Part shown: in pieces, positions 53,317-62,462 of the stretch | How positions within the stretch are numbered: position 1 is the stretch's first letter | Layout of the letters: the number at the start of each line of letters is the position of its first letter | DNA from: CBDFKY01 sp965248995 | GTDB lineage: Bacteria; Pseudomonadota; Alphaproteobacteria; Rickettsiales; UBA998 | Reading direction: 5' to 3' | Assembly (NCBI GenBank): GCA_965248995.1 | Contig: CBDFKY010000014.1 | Location: 270,064 to 334,063 of the forward strand | DNA length: 64,000 bases | Notes under the pieces: model-generated | The model's database searches: none | What the model was told of the DNA's origin: nothing | The model's input: only the letters and a program-made list of their open reading frames with translations | Position numbers and translations under genes: made by a program

Positions 53317-54695
53317 GCAAGGGGACGCTGGGCACCAACCTGCTGATCCGCATCGCGCCGACGATCGCGCTGACCATCGCACTGATCGGCGGGCTGGCGT
53401 TCCTGAGCGCTGACAAGGAAATCAACCAGGTGTACGACACGCAGCTGATCAGCAACGCCAACGTGCTGTGGACGCTGGTGGCGGATGAACTGCAGGAAAT
53501 CGCCGCGGAGAGCCCCAACAAGAGGCAGGATATCGACATTACGGTCGGCAACCAGTTCCCGCTCGACGATTCGGTGGATGACTACGCGGACTCCCGCATG
53601 TTCCGGGTGTGGAAAGGGGACCATATCATCATGTATTCCGACACCGCTTTTCCGATCACGGTCGGTAAACGGAAAAGGGGGTTTTCCATTGTCGTTTATG
53701 AGGGGGAACCATGGCGCGTCTATAGCCTGCCGTTCCCCGACAAGGAAAGCTGCATCGAGGTGGGGGAGAAGATGCAGCTGCGCGATACGCTGGTCGCCAA
53801 CATCCTGTTCAACCTTGCCTGGCCGCTGCTGCTGCTCGTGCCGGTTGTCGGCGTGATGATCTGGGCGGGCATCGGCGGGGGGCTGGGGACGATCCGCAAC
53901 TTGGTGGAACAGATCCGCCGTCGCTCGCCGGACGATCTCTCACGGGTGAATATCGACGTGCTGCCGCGCGACCTGGCGCCGCTCGGGCGCTCGCTCAATC
54001 AGCTGCTCACCAAGCTGGAGGAGTCGTTCAACGCCGAGAAGCGGCTGACCGACCACGCGGCGCATCAGCTACGCACCCCGCAGGCCACCATCCGGCTGCA
54101 GCTGCAGATGCTGGCGGAGGCGACGGAGGAAAGCGAGCGCGCGATTCTGATGGACGCGCTGATGAAAAGCAACGAGCGTGCTACGCGCCTGATCACCAGC
54201 CTGCTGACTTCCGCCCGTCTCAGCCATCAGCGGCTTGATCTGAAGCCTTTATGCGCTTATGCGGCGGTCGCCTCAGTCATGGCGGAATTCGGCGTGCTGG
54301 CGCAGGAAAAGGCGATCGAGATGTCGCTCGGCGGCGATGAAGCCCTCTCCATCCTAGCCGATGAGGCGCTGTTCACGCTGATGATGCATAATCTGGTGGA
54401 TAACGCCGTCAAATATACTCCCGAAGGCGGGAGTGTCACGGTGGAAGTGGCGCAGGCCGCATCGGCGTGCCGGATTACCGTCTGCGATACGGGCGTCGGC
54501 ATCGCGAGAGCGGAGCGGGAACTGGTGTTTGAGAGGTTCTACCGGATCGCCACGCCGAACATCGAGGGAAGCGGCCTCGGCCTAGCGATGGTCGCCGAAA
54601 TCATCCGCCGCCTGTCGGGAACCATCCGGCTTGATGCGGCGGCGCAAGGAGAGGGTATCTGCGTGGAAATTCTGCTGCCTATAGCGCGAAAATAA
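53313..54695 (+). CDS. sensor histidine kinase (QseC/TctE type)
   Basis: The 460-residue kinase has TM1 (about 10-30), a periplasmic sensor of the 2CSK_N type (about 31-165), TM2 (about 168-190), HAMP, HisKA with phospho-acceptor H251 in AAHQLRTPQATIRLQ, and an ATPase domain (NLVDNAVKYTPEGG, DTGVGIARAE, GSGLGLAMV). It is coupled to the regulator upstream by an ATGA overlap. Relatives sense tricarboxylates, cations or quorum signals; the ligand here is unknown. Confidence 0.93.
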   Translation: MSKGTLGTNLLIRIAPTIALTIALIGGLAFLSADKEINQVYDTQLISNANVLWTLVADELQEIAAESPNKRQDIDITVGNQFPLDDSVDDYADSRMFRVWKGDHIIMYSDTAFPITVGKRKRGFSIVVYEGEPWRVYSLPFPDKESCIEVGEKMQLRDTLVANILFNLAWPLLLLVPVVGVMIWAGIGGGLGTIRNLVEQIRRRSPDDLSRVNIDVLPRDLAPLGRSLNQLLTKLEESFNAEKRLTDHAAHQLRTPQATIRLQLQMLAEATEESERAILMDALMKSNERATRLITSLLTSARLSHQRLDLKPLCAYAAVASVMAEFGVLAQEKAIEMSLGGDEALSILADEALFTLMMHNLVDNAVKYTPEGGSVTVEVAQAASACRITVCDTGVGIARAERELVFERFYRIATPNIEGSGLGLAMVAEIIRRLSGTIRLDAAAQGEGICVEILLPIARK

Positions 54696-54806
54696 GCAAT
54701 CATCAGTTTGGCATCATGTTGCCGTAATACTGAAATCACATAGCCGGGTTATGAGAAACGCTACGCTGGCCCGGTCGCCACAAAAAAACCATAAGGAATA
54801 TGCGTG

Positions 54807-55481
54807 ATGCAGGTGTTCTGCGATTTTGACGGTACCATCAGTTTAAGCGACACCACGGACGTGATTCTGAGCCGTTTCGCCGCACCCGAGTGGGAACTGA
54901 TCGAAGAGGAATGGAAGCGCGGCGCCATCGGTTCCGCCGAGTGCATGCGCCGGCAGATCGCCCTGATCGACGCGAGCCGGGAAGCGCTCGACGCCACGCT
55001 GGACACGCTGCCGATCGACCCTACGTTTCCGGCATTCGTGCGGTATTGCGAACAGAAAAACATGCCGGTGGTCGTCATCAGCGACGGGCTGGATTATTTC
55101 ATCCACCGGATCCTGAAGCGGTATGACCTGGACTATTTGCCGGTGATCGCCAATCATCTGCACATGGCGGCGGACGGAAGCTATGCCATGACCAGCCCGC
55201 ACGGCAGCGCCGACTGCAGCGTTTCCTCCGGCGTGTGCAAATGCGCCAAGATCGGTGGACCGGCGCTCTCCGTGTTCATCGGGGACGGCAGGTCGGATTT
55301 CTGCGCGGCGGGGACGGCGGACCTGCTGTTCGCCAAATCGACGCTGGCGACGTATTGCGAGCAGCAGAGCATCGCGTATACGCCGTATCGCTCGTTCAGC
55401 GATATCCAGCGCGTCATGGAACGGCTGTTTCCGGTGCAACGCCCGGTTGACGTTACGCTTACCAAGCACGCGGTCGCGTGA
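54807..55481 (+). CDS. HAD phosphatase of the MtnX/SerB type
   Basis: The 224-residue HAD enzyme has motif I DFDGTIS (D6, D8), motif II VVISDGLD, a late FIGDGRSDFCAA (motif III/IV) and the Cys pair GVCKCAKI seen in MtnX-like phosphatases. MtnX acts in methionine salvage and SerB on phosphoserine; neither pathway is otherwise encoded nearby. ATG 54807 has an AAGGAA site eight bases upstream; a GTG one codon earlier is possible. It opens the long lipid-type gene cluster and probably dephosphorylates an intermediate of that pathway. Confidence 0.8.
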   Translation: MQVFCDFDGTISLSDTTDVILSRFAAPEWELIEEEWKRGAIGSAECMRRQIALIDASREALDATLDTLPIDPTFPAFVRYCEQKNMPVVVISDGLDYFIHRILKRYDLDYLPVIANHLHMAADGSYAMTSPHGSADCSVSSGVCKCAKIGGPALSVFIGDGRSDFCAAGTADLLFAKSTLATYCEQQSIAYTPYRSFSDIQRVMERLFPVQRPVDVTLTKHAVA

Positions 55482-55521
55482 TTTATTATTCTGTTTTTTA
55501 TCATCACAAGGACGAATCTGA

Positions 55522-56937
55522 ATGAAAGCTGCCTTAAAATCCCTTCCCGTCGAAACCCACGCCTTCTCCGAGGCGCAGCTGCGCACGATGGAAGCCCAGT
55601 ATTGCTCGTACGGCGATACGGTGCATTACCTGGAAGAGCCGAAATTTTTCGAACGCTGCGACGGCTCGTTCATTTATGATTCCGACGGCCGGGAATATCT
55701 GGACCTGCAGATGTGGTATTCCGCCGTCAATTTCGGCTATTCCAACCCGCGCCTCAATGATGCGGTGCATCGCCAACTGGACCGGCTGCCGCAGGTGGCC
55801 TCGCAGTATCTGCACCGGGAGAAGGTGGAACTGGCGGCGCGGCTGGCGCAGCATATGGAAGCGAAGTTCGGGGAGAAAGGGCGCATCCATTTCAATGTGG
55901 GCGGAAGCCAGGCGATCGAGGATTCGCTCAAGATCGTGCGTAATTTCACCGGCGGCAAAAGCCTGATGTTCGCGTTCGAGGGCGGGTATCACGGCCGCAC
56001 GCTCGGCGCTTCGGCGATTACGTCGAGTTATCGTTATCGCCGCCGCTACGGGCATTTCGGGGACCGGGCGCAGTTCATCGAATTTCCGTATCATTTCCGC
56101 GGGCCGAAAGGCATGAGCAAGGAAGAATACGGCGAGCAGTGCGTCGCCAAGTTCGCGCGGCTGTTCGAGAGCGAATATAACGGGGTGTGGGATCCGAAGA
56201 CCGGCAAGTGCGAGTACGCGGCGTTTTACGTGGAGCCGCTGCAGGGTACGGGCGGGTACGTCATCCCACCGCTGAATTTCTTCACCGGCCTGAAAAAAGT
56301 GCTGGACGATCACGGGATCCTGCTGGTGGTCGATGAAATCCAGATGGGCGTCTACCGCACCGGAAAGATGTGGTCGATCGAGCATTTCGGCGTGACGCCG
56401 GACGTGCTGGTGTTCGGCAAGGCGATCACCAACGGACTGAATCCGCTGTCCGGCATGTGGGCCAAGGAAGCGATGATCAATCCGACGATCTTCCCGCCCG
56501 GCTCCACCCATTCCACCTTCGCCAGCAACCCCATGGGTACCGGCGTGGCGCTGGAACTGATGAAGATGCTGGAAGAAGAGAACATGGAAGCGGAGATCAT
56601 GCGCAAGGGCGCACGTTTCCTGGCCGGCCTGCAGGAACTGCAGAAGCGCCACAAGATCATCGGCGACGTGGACGGGCTGGGTCTCGCACTGCGTTGCGAG
56701 ATCTGCAAGGCCGAAGACAGCTTCACGCCCGACAAGGCGATGATGGACTGGCTGGAGCATGAGGCGATGAAAGGCGACCTGATGGTCGATGGCCGCGCCT
56801 ACGGGCTGGTGCTGGATGTCGGCGGGTATCACAAGAACGTAATCACGCTGGCGCCGTCGCTGACCATTTCCAACGCAGAGATCGATCTGGCGCTTACCCT
56901 GCTCGATCAGCTCTTTACCCGCGCCGCCAAACGGTGA
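55522..56937 (+). CDS. class III pyridoxal-phosphate aminotransferase
   Basis: The 471-residue fold-type I enzyme has GGSQAIEDSLKIVRNF, the PLP-stacking GGYHGRT, the Asp of VVDEIQMG and the Schiff-base Lys300 in VFGKAITNGLNPLSG. Family members transfer omega-amino groups (ornithine, GABA, diaminobutyrate, DAPA). The substrate is not evident. It lies 40 bases after the phosphatase and four bases before the arginase-fold gene, so a pathway producing an amino compound is likely. Confidence 0.88.
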   Translation: MKAALKSLPVETHAFSEAQLRTMEAQYCSYGDTVHYLEEPKFFERCDGSFIYDSDGREYLDLQMWYSAVNFGYSNPRLNDAVHRQLDRLPQVASQYLHREKVELAARLAQHMEAKFGEKGRIHFNVGGSQAIEDSLKIVRNFTGGKSLMFAFEGGYHGRTLGASAITSSYRYRRRYGHFGDRAQFIEFPYHFRGPKGMSKEEYGEQCVAKFARLFESEYNGVWDPKTGKCEYAAFYVEPLQGTGGYVIPPLNFFTGLKKVLDDHGILLVVDEIQMGVYRTGKMWSIEHFGVTPDVLVFGKAITNGLNPLSGMWAKEAMINPTIFPPGSTHSTFASNPMGTGVALELMKMLEEENMEAEIMRKGARFLAGLQELQKRHKIIGDVDGLGLALRCEICKAEDSFTPDKAMMDWLEHEAMKGDLMVDGRAYGLVLDVGGYHKNVITLAPSLTISNAEIDLALTLLDQLFTRAAKR

Positions 56938-56941
56938 GGTC

Positions 56942-57895
56942 ATGCAAGTCTGCCTGCTTCATCTGGATGACGCGCTGAGGACACAGCCTCCTTTCTGGCA
57001 GGCGGGCGGCGGCCATATGATGGAAGTGGATGCGCAAGCAGCGGGAAAAGAGGTGCGGTTATGGGGCAGGGAGACGGCTTTGCAGAGACTGCAGATCTTA
57101 TTGAAAGAGACGTTCGCCAAACGCCCGGCGGACGGGCCGCGTCTCTGCTTCATGGGGTCGGGAGATTTCCACCATGTCACCGCCCTATTGCTGCCTCTGG
57201 CGCTGGAAGCGGCAGATGAGCCGGTGACCGTTATTCATTTCGACAACCATCCCGACTGGGTACGGTTCGAAGGGGGGATGCATTGCGGTTCCTGGGTCAA
57301 CCGGGCGATGCAGCATCGATGCGTCGCCAAGGTGGTTACCGTCGGCGTCTGTAGCGGTGATCTTCGCAATCCGGAATGGAAAGGCGCGAACCTCGTGGCG
57401 TTGAAGGAAGGCAGGCTGGAACTGTTTCCCTACCGCCATACGCCGAGCCGGGCCCGGAAGGAGTACGGGGAAGGGACGAGTTACCGGCAGGAAGGCGGTT
57501 ACCTGCACTGGAATACGATCGAAGATCAGGGGGAAGCGACGTTTCTCGACCTGCTGCTTTCTCGGATCGACACGGAAGCGGTGTATCTCACCGTGGACAA
57601 GGACGTTTTGAGTCGCGAGGATGCGGAAACCAACTGGGATCAGGGCGTGATGCGCCTGCCCTTTCTGCAGCGCTGCATCTCGGCCATCGGAAAGGCGCAC
57701 CGCATTCTCAGCGCCGATATCAACGGGGATTATTCTGTGCCGTCTTACGGCGGCAGCGCTTGGACGCGGTGCAGGAAACACGCGGAAATCTTCATGGATC
57801 AGCCGCGGCACAAGCGGGACGTGGAGGCCGCCGCAACGCTTAACAGTGCCACCAACCGGTCGCTGCTCGGCACCTTCGCTGAGGTAATGGCATGA
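56942..57895 (+). CDS. arginase/agmatinase-fold enzyme
   Basis: The 317-residue protein shows the ureohydrolase metal motifs in diverged form: FDNHPDW (the D-x-H-x-D site near residue 100), a D-x-D in LTVDKDVL and SADINGDYS near the C-terminus. The usual SLDVD-type context is altered, so it may act on a different guanidino or acyl substrate or be a deacetylase-like relative. It is placed in the operon directly after the aminotransferase. The fold is fairly sure; the reaction is open. Confidence 0.7.
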   Translation: MQVCLLHLDDALRTQPPFWQAGGGHMMEVDAQAAGKEVRLWGRETALQRLQILLKETFAKRPADGPRLCFMGSGDFHHVTALLLPLALEAADEPVTVIHFDNHPDWVRFEGGMHCGSWVNRAMQHRCVAKVVTVGVCSGDLRNPEWKGANLVALKEGRLELFPYRHTPSRARKEYGEGTSYRQEGGYLHWNTIEDQGEATFLDLLLSRIDTEAVYLTVDKDVLSREDAETNWDQGVMRLPFLQRCISAIGKAHRILSADINGDYSVPSYGGSAWTRCRKHAEIFMDQPRHKRDVEAAATLNSATNRSLLGTFAEVMA

Positions 57896-57937
57896 ACCTG
57901 CATCTAAGAAATATCCATATAATGCGTTTTAAGGGTC

Positions 57938-58062
57938 ACTCCCCCCATGAGGGGGAGTCCAAGAGGACAAGCCGTAGGCGCGGTCCGATTGGATGGGGGG
58001 CCATTCGTCATGTTCCCCCCGCCAAAACACTTTCGTGTTTTGACTCCCCCTCAAGTGGGCAG
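57938..58062. repeat. REP-like repeat with CTCCCCC...GGGGGAG ends, copy 2
   Basis: ACTCCCCCCATGAGGGGGAGT opens the element (read as CTCCCCC/GGGGGAG). GATGGGGGG and TTCCCCCC pair inside, and GCCAAAACACTTTCGTGTTT followed by GACTCCCCCTCAAG closes it. The order matches the copy at 24155. It is preceded by ATGAACCTGCATCTAAG (57892) and followed by ATGAACCTGCACTTAAG (58098), so it lies between two near-identical gene starts. Confidence 0.78.
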
Positions 58063-58097
58063 TTACGGCCACGCGTGCTGTCCATCGGAGCCATTCC

Positions 58098-58451
58098 ATG
58101 AACCTGCACTTAAGCGGTAACATGTTCGCCCTCATCCTGCTCTGCATCCTGGTGGAAGCGGCCTCGCAGCTCTGTTTCAAGCATGCGGCGGAGGAGGAAT
58201 CCATCCTCCGCACCCTGCGGAAGCCGATGCTCTGGCTCGGCATCGCGCTATGGCTGGTCGAACTGGTGGTCTGGACGGTCGTACTGGAACATGTGCCACT
58301 CTCCATCGCCTTTCCGATGATGTCGCTCACGTATCTCGCCACGCTGCTCGGCGGGGCGCTGATGTATCACGAAACCATTACCAGACGCCATCTGCTCGGA
58401 GCGTTCTGCATCACGTTCGGCGTGGCGTGCGTCGGCATAGGAGGGGTATGA
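58098..58451 (+). CDS. small four-helix SMR/EamA-type membrane protein (ArnE/F-like)
   Basis: The 117-residue protein has four hydrophobic helices (about 7-24, 44-66, 70-90, 97-116) and the SMR/EamA features LVEAASQLCFKHA and PLSIAFPMMSLTYLATLLGG. Size and pattern recall ArnE, one half of the ArnE-ArnF flippase for undecaprenyl-phosphate-aminoarabinose. A second small protein at 63336 would be the partner. It ends in an ATGA overlap with the desaturase gene. Confidence 0.75.
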   Translation: MNLHLSGNMFALILLCILVEAASQLCFKHAAEEESILRTLRKPMLWLGIALWLVELVVWTVVLEHVPLSIAFPMMSLTYLATLLGGALMYHETITRRHLLGAFCITFGVACVGIGGV

Positions 58452-59332
58452 AAATTTTCGCGCATTCCAAGATGGATATCATTCCGGTGCTCGCCGCATT
58501 CGGGCATCTGGCGTTCGATATCTGGCTGATCGCCGGATTCGCCGGGCGGCCGCTCTGGGCCTCCGGTTTGCTCGGCTGCCTGTACGCGGTGTCGCTTTCC
58601 TGGAACATCAACGGCATCTCGCATAATTTCATCCATACGCCGTATTTCAAGCCGAAGGCGCTCAATTACCTGTTCAGCCTGCTGGAGTCGCTGGCCATCG
58701 GATTTTCGCAGACCTATTACCACTGGATCCATATGCGCCATCATACCGGCAACAGTGACCGGCGGGACGCGAAGGGCGATACGATCGACTGGCTCTCCAT
58801 TTATCGCCACGGCAAGGACGGGCAGGCGGAGAATGTCTGGGGCTATACGTTCCTGAGTTTCTTCCGAGACGATATGGGCGATATCCATGCGGCGATCGCT
58901 AAACGCAAGCCGTTCGACGCGAAATGGGGGAAGATGGAACTGCTCGCGTTTCTGGGCGCGGTGGTGGTGGCGGTGCTGGTTGACTGGAGGGCGGTGCTGT
59001 TCTACGTGCCATTCTATTATCTGGGCAACTGCCTGTCCTCGCTGAACGGGTATTACGAACATCTGAACGGCAATCCGGACAAGCCCATCGCCTGGGGGGT
59101 CAGCACCTACAGCCGGCTGTATAACACGCTCTGGTTCGGCAACGGGTACCATGCGGAGCATCATTACCGCCCCCGTACCCACTGGACGAAGATCAAGGCA
59201 CTGCACCGGCAACTGGCGGAGGAACAGGAGCGCGAGGGCGTGCATGTCATCGGCCCCTGCCACGCGCTGGGCTTTTTAGCGAAAAACAATCGTACAAAGG
59301 GAGAGAAATTATGCTCTGGGCAATCGGCTTAA
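58448..59332 (+). CDS. membrane fatty-acid desaturase/hydroxylase-type di-iron enzyme, paralog A
   Basis: The 294-residue membrane protein has the three histidine boxes HNFIH, HMRHH and HAEHH that bind two irons. Hydrophobic segments are near 10-52, 75-85 and 170-205. Distinctive blocks are GNSDRRDAKGDTIDWLSIYR and YYEHLNGNPDKPIAWGVSTY, which recur in the protein at 62459. Substrates of such enzymes are acyl chains, alkanes or sphingoid bases. The start ATG 58448 follows GAGGGG and overlaps the SMR gene. It overlaps cfa by 22 bases. Confidence 0.85.
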   Translation: MKIFAHSKMDIIPVLAAFGHLAFDIWLIAGFAGRPLWASGLLGCLYAVSLSWNINGISHNFIHTPYFKPKALNYLFSLLESLAIGFSQTYYHWIHMRHHTGNSDRRDAKGDTIDWLSIYRHGKDGQAENVWGYTFLSFFRDDMGDIHAAIAKRKPFDAKWGKMELLAFLGAVVVAVLVDWRAVLFYVPFYYLGNCLSSLNGYYEHLNGNPDKPIAWGVSTYSRLYNTLWFGNGYHAEHHYRPRTHWTKIKALHRQLAEEQEREGVHVIGPCHALGFLAKNNRTKGEKLCSGQSA

Positions 59333-60549
59333 AGAAATACGTCAAGCGCGGCTATCTGGAGGTGGTCGACGCGACGGGCAAGCGTCACCGGTTCGGTACG
59401 GAAGGCGCACAGCCGTCTTCCGCCATCCGCCTGCATGACGCGAGCCTGCACCGCAAGCTGCTGCTCAATCCAGATCTTTATTTCGGGGAAGCGTGGATGG
59501 ACGGGACACTGACGTTGGAGCGAGGCAACCTGCATGATCTGTTGAGCGTGTTCGGTGTGAATGAAGGCGAGTCGCCTACATTCTTCAATGAAAAGCTGGA
59601 ACATGCGTTCGCTCCACTGCTCAATCGCCTGCATCAGTGGAATCCGCTGAAGCGCTCGAAAGACAACGTCGCGCATCATTATGATCTTTCGGAAACTCTC
59701 TATCGCCTATTCCTGGACGAGGACATGCAATATTCCTGCGCGTACTTCACCGATCCGGGTATCGCCCTGGAGGAAGCGCAGTGGCAGAAGAAAGCGCATA
59801 TTGCCGCCAAGCTGCATCTGAAAGCGGGGATGGAGGTGCTGGATATCGGCTGCGGCTGGGGCGGGTTGAGCCTGTTCCTGGCAAAGGAATACGGGGTGCG
59901 GGTGACGGGGCTGACTTTGTCCGAAGAACAGCACCGCGTGGCGAAGGAACGGGCGCAGGCGGCGGGGCTGGCGGAGCGGGTGCAGTTTCACTTGCGCGAT
60001 TACCGCCATGAGACCGGGCGGTATGACCGCATCGTGTCGGTCGGCATGTTTGAGCATGTCGGCACGGCGCATTTCGGGACGTTCTTTTCACAGGTGAAAA
60101 CCGTGCTGAAGCCGGACGGGGTGGCGCTGCTCCATTCCATCGGCCGGGCGGACGGACCGGAAACCACCAATCCGTGGCTGCGGAAATATATCTTCCCCGG
60201 TTCCGGTGCGCCTGCGCTATCCGAAGTATTGCCGGTGGTAGAGAAAAAAGGGTTATGGGTGACGGATATCGAGATTCTGCGCCTGCATTACGCGTACACG
60301 CTCGCCGAATGGCATACGCGGTTCCAGGCGCACCGGGCCGAGGTCGCGGCGCTGTATGATGAGCGGTTCTGCCGGATGTGGGAGTTCTACCTGGTAAGCG
60401 CCGAGATGTATTTCCGCTATTGCAAGGTGATGGTCTTCCAGATGCAGCTTACCCGCAGCATCGACGCGGTGCCGATCACCCGCGATTACCTGTTCGAGGA
60501 GGAACGCAGCCGCGCTTATGCCAAGAGGGACGTGCGTGCAGCTGCCTGA
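59311..60549 (+). CDS. cfa: cyclopropane-fatty-acyl-phospholipid synthase family methyltransferase
   Basis: The 412-residue enzyme has an N-terminal lipid-binding-like domain (about 1-115) and the SAM methyltransferase core. The core includes VAHHYDLSETLYRLFLD, YSCAYF, VLDIGCGWGGLSLFLAKEYG, SVGMFEHVG and a C-terminal YRYCKVMVFQMQLTR-like stretch. Family members add a methylene bridge across double bases of acyl chains in membrane phospholipids; related ones methylate mycolates or tuberculostearate. Following a desaturase, the double bond made there is a plausible substrate. Ribosome site AAAGGGAGAG. Confidence 0.92.
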   Translation: MLWAIGLKKYVKRGYLEVVDATGKRHRFGTEGAQPSSAIRLHDASLHRKLLLNPDLYFGEAWMDGTLTLERGNLHDLLSVFGVNEGESPTFFNEKLEHAFAPLLNRLHQWNPLKRSKDNVAHHYDLSETLYRLFLDEDMQYSCAYFTDPGIALEEAQWQKKAHIAAKLHLKAGMEVLDIGCGWGGLSLFLAKEYGVRVTGLTLSEEQHRVAKERAQAAGLAERVQFHLRDYRHETGRYDRIVSVGMFEHVGTAHFGTFFSQVKTVLKPDGVALLHSIGRADGPETTNPWLRKYIFPGSGAPALSEVLPVVEKKGLWVTDIEILRLHYAYTLAEWHTRFQAHRAEVAALYDERFCRMWEFYLVSAEMYFRYCKVMVFQMQLTRSIDAVPITRDYLFEEERSRAYAKRDVRAAA

Positions 60550-61357
60550 TAAGTTAAGTTTCTTCATGCCGGGTACGAACGGGAAAGCCGTCGTGCTGGT
60601 CCACGGCCTGACCGGCGCGCCCGGCGAGATGAAGCTGGTCGCCAAGCAGCTCAACCGTGCCGGTTACACGATCTATGCGCCGCTGCTGGCCGGGCACGGG
60701 GTGGATAAGGCGACGCTGCTCGCCACGCGCTGGCAGGACTGGCTGGAGAGCGTGGTGCGGGCCGCTGAAAAGGTACGTACCGAAGCGGATGCGGTATTCA
60801 CCGCCGGTATCTGCGTCGGCGGCAAGCTTGGAATGCTCGCCGCCCAGCAAAAGCCGGATATCATCCGGGCCACCGCCATCTATTCCCCGCTGTTTCATTA
60901 TGACGGCTGGAACGTGCCGTTTTATTATCCCATTCTTTCCCGGCATATCGGCTGGTTACGTTACGTGCCGTTTCTCGACCGGCTGAATTTCGCGGAAACC
61001 GATGCGATCGGTATCAAGGATGAGCGGCTGCGCAAGCTGATGGCATCACTCAGCGCCGAGGGGGTGATGGATGATTTTCCCGGACGCAGCCTGGTGGAAA
61101 TGCACCGGCTGGGAAGCGCGCTGAAAAAGCAGCTACCGTATCTGAGCGCGCCGACGCTCATCCTCCATGCGAAAGAAGACGATCTGAGCAGTCCCCGTAA
61201 CGCCGAACTGATGGATAAACATCTGGGCGCCCCGCACCGGCTGGAGTGGATCGAGGACAGCTACCATATGATCCATGTCGATAAACAGCATAAGCATGTA
61301 GCGGCGCTCACCGCCGATTTTTTCAACGAGACGAGGGTTGAGGAAGGGCATGGCTGA
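60536..61357 (+). CDS. alpha/beta hydrolase with a cysteine at the nucleophile position
   Basis: The 273-residue protein has the oxyanion-hole segment VLVHGLTGAPGEM and the nucleophile elbow G-I-C-V-G-G (Cys93) where esterases have Ser. The acid is in LHAKEDDLSSP and the His in SYHMIHVDK. Cys elbows occur in PHA synthases and dienelactone hydrolases. I chose GTG 60536 because GAGGG lies six bases before it; ATG 60518 would add six residues but lacks a close ribosome site. It overlaps cfa and the next gene. A lipid-acyl transfer or hydrolysis is likely. Confidence 0.82.
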   Translation: MQLPDKLSFFMPGTNGKAVVLVHGLTGAPGEMKLVAKQLNRAGYTIYAPLLAGHGVDKATLLATRWQDWLESVVRAAEKVRTEADAVFTAGICVGGKLGMLAAQQKPDIIRATAIYSPLFHYDGWNVPFYYPILSRHIGWLRYVPFLDRLNFAETDAIGIKDERLRKLMASLSAEGVMDDFPGRSLVEMHRLGSALKKQLPYLSAPTLILHAKEDDLSSPRNAELMDKHLGAPHRLEWIEDSYHMIHVDKQHKHVAALTADFFNETRVEEGHG

Positions 61358-62462
61358 TATCCGCATTCTCTCCAGCATCACCGAGATCGACCCTTTGTTC
61401 TGCCATGCCTGCTACAAAGGAGAGGTGGAAAATTACGGGTATCTGCTGGCCGTGGAAAAGGCCAGTATTCCGGGGTTCGCTTACGGATACCTCACCGCCT
61501 GGGAAGAGGAAACCCTGCTCGCCATCATGCCCGCGTTCTTTACCGATTACGCGCTCGACACCACCTTGCAGGGTGCCGGAAAAACCATCATCTGCCGCTT
61601 GAAAAAAGCGTTTCCCAAACTGTTCACGCTCAAGCTCGCCTGCCTCGGTTCGCCGTGCACGGAAACCATCGCCCTGCGTTTTCATCCGGCGGTGAGCGAT
61701 AAAGCCGGCCTGCTCCGCCAGATGCTGGAAGCGTTCGAGGTGCACGTGCGGGAGCGCGGTTTCAAGCTGATCGCCATGAAGGACATTCCGGAAAACGATA
61801 TCCTGCTTTGGCAGCCTTTCATGCAGGCGAAAAGGTACGTGGAGATCTCCGCCATGCCGACCGCGTATCTGCCGATCGATTTTACCAGCCTGGAAGAGTA
61901 TTTCGCCCGGCTCTCCCCCGCCACCCGCAAGGATATGCGCCGCAAGCTGAAGAAAGCCGACGCGGCCGTCGAGATTCGTTATGCGGACAGTCTGGAACCG
62001 GTCATCGGTGAAGTGATGGCGCTGTATCATGAGACGCGGGGCCGCAGCGCCTGGCAGTTCGAGGAACTGACGCCCGCTTATTTCGAAGGCGTGCTCTTTC
62101 ATATGAAAGAGGCCTCCTTCGCCACCCTCTATTATGTCGGAGGGACGTTGCTGGCCGTCAATCTGGTGGTGCATGGCGACGATACGCTCATCGACAAGTT
62201 TTTCTGCATGGACGGCGCGGCGGGGCGGGAATACAACCTGTACTTCCTGAGCTGGTTCACCAATATCCGTTATTGCCTGGAGCATGGATACACGCGCTAC
62301 CAGACAGGGCAGGCGGCGTATGCCAATAAACTGCGCTTGGGCAGTACGCTGATTCGCAACCGGATGTATTTCAAGCACCGAGGGGCGCTGACCCACCGTG
62401 TCCTGAAATTTGTCTCTCCGTTACTGAACGTTCACGAATTCGATATCCAGGAGGCCGCATGA
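61350..62462 (+). CDS. GNAT/FemAB-like N-acyltransferase
   Basis: The 370-residue protein resembles the predicted N-acyltransferases with a C-terminal GNAT_6/FemAB-type fold. Characteristic blocks are ATRKDMRRKLKKADAAVEIR, FEELTPAYFEGVLFHM, GTLLAVNLVVHGDDTLIDKF and YFLSWFTNIRYCLEHGYTRY. Such enzymes join an acyl or aminoacyl group to an amine, for instance in lipid or peptidoglycan-precursor modification. An AGGAAGGG site precedes ATG 61350; it overlaps the hydrolase by eight bases and the next desaturase by four. Substrates are unknown. Confidence 0.75.
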   Translation: MADIRILSSITEIDPLFCHACYKGEVENYGYLLAVEKASIPGFAYGYLTAWEEETLLAIMPAFFTDYALDTTLQGAGKTIICRLKKAFPKLFTLKLACLGSPCTETIALRFHPAVSDKAGLLRQMLEAFEVHVRERGFKLIAMKDIPENDILLWQPFMQAKRYVEISAMPTAYLPIDFTSLEEYFARLSPATRKDMRRKLKKADAAVEIRYADSLEPVIGEVMALYHETRGRSAWQFEELTPAYFEGVLFHMKEASFATLYYVGGTLLAVNLVVHGDDTLIDKFFCMDGAAGREYNLYFLSWFTNIRYCLEHGYTRYQTGQAAYANKLRLGSTLIRNRMYFKHRGALTHRVLKFVSPLLNVHEFDIQEAA

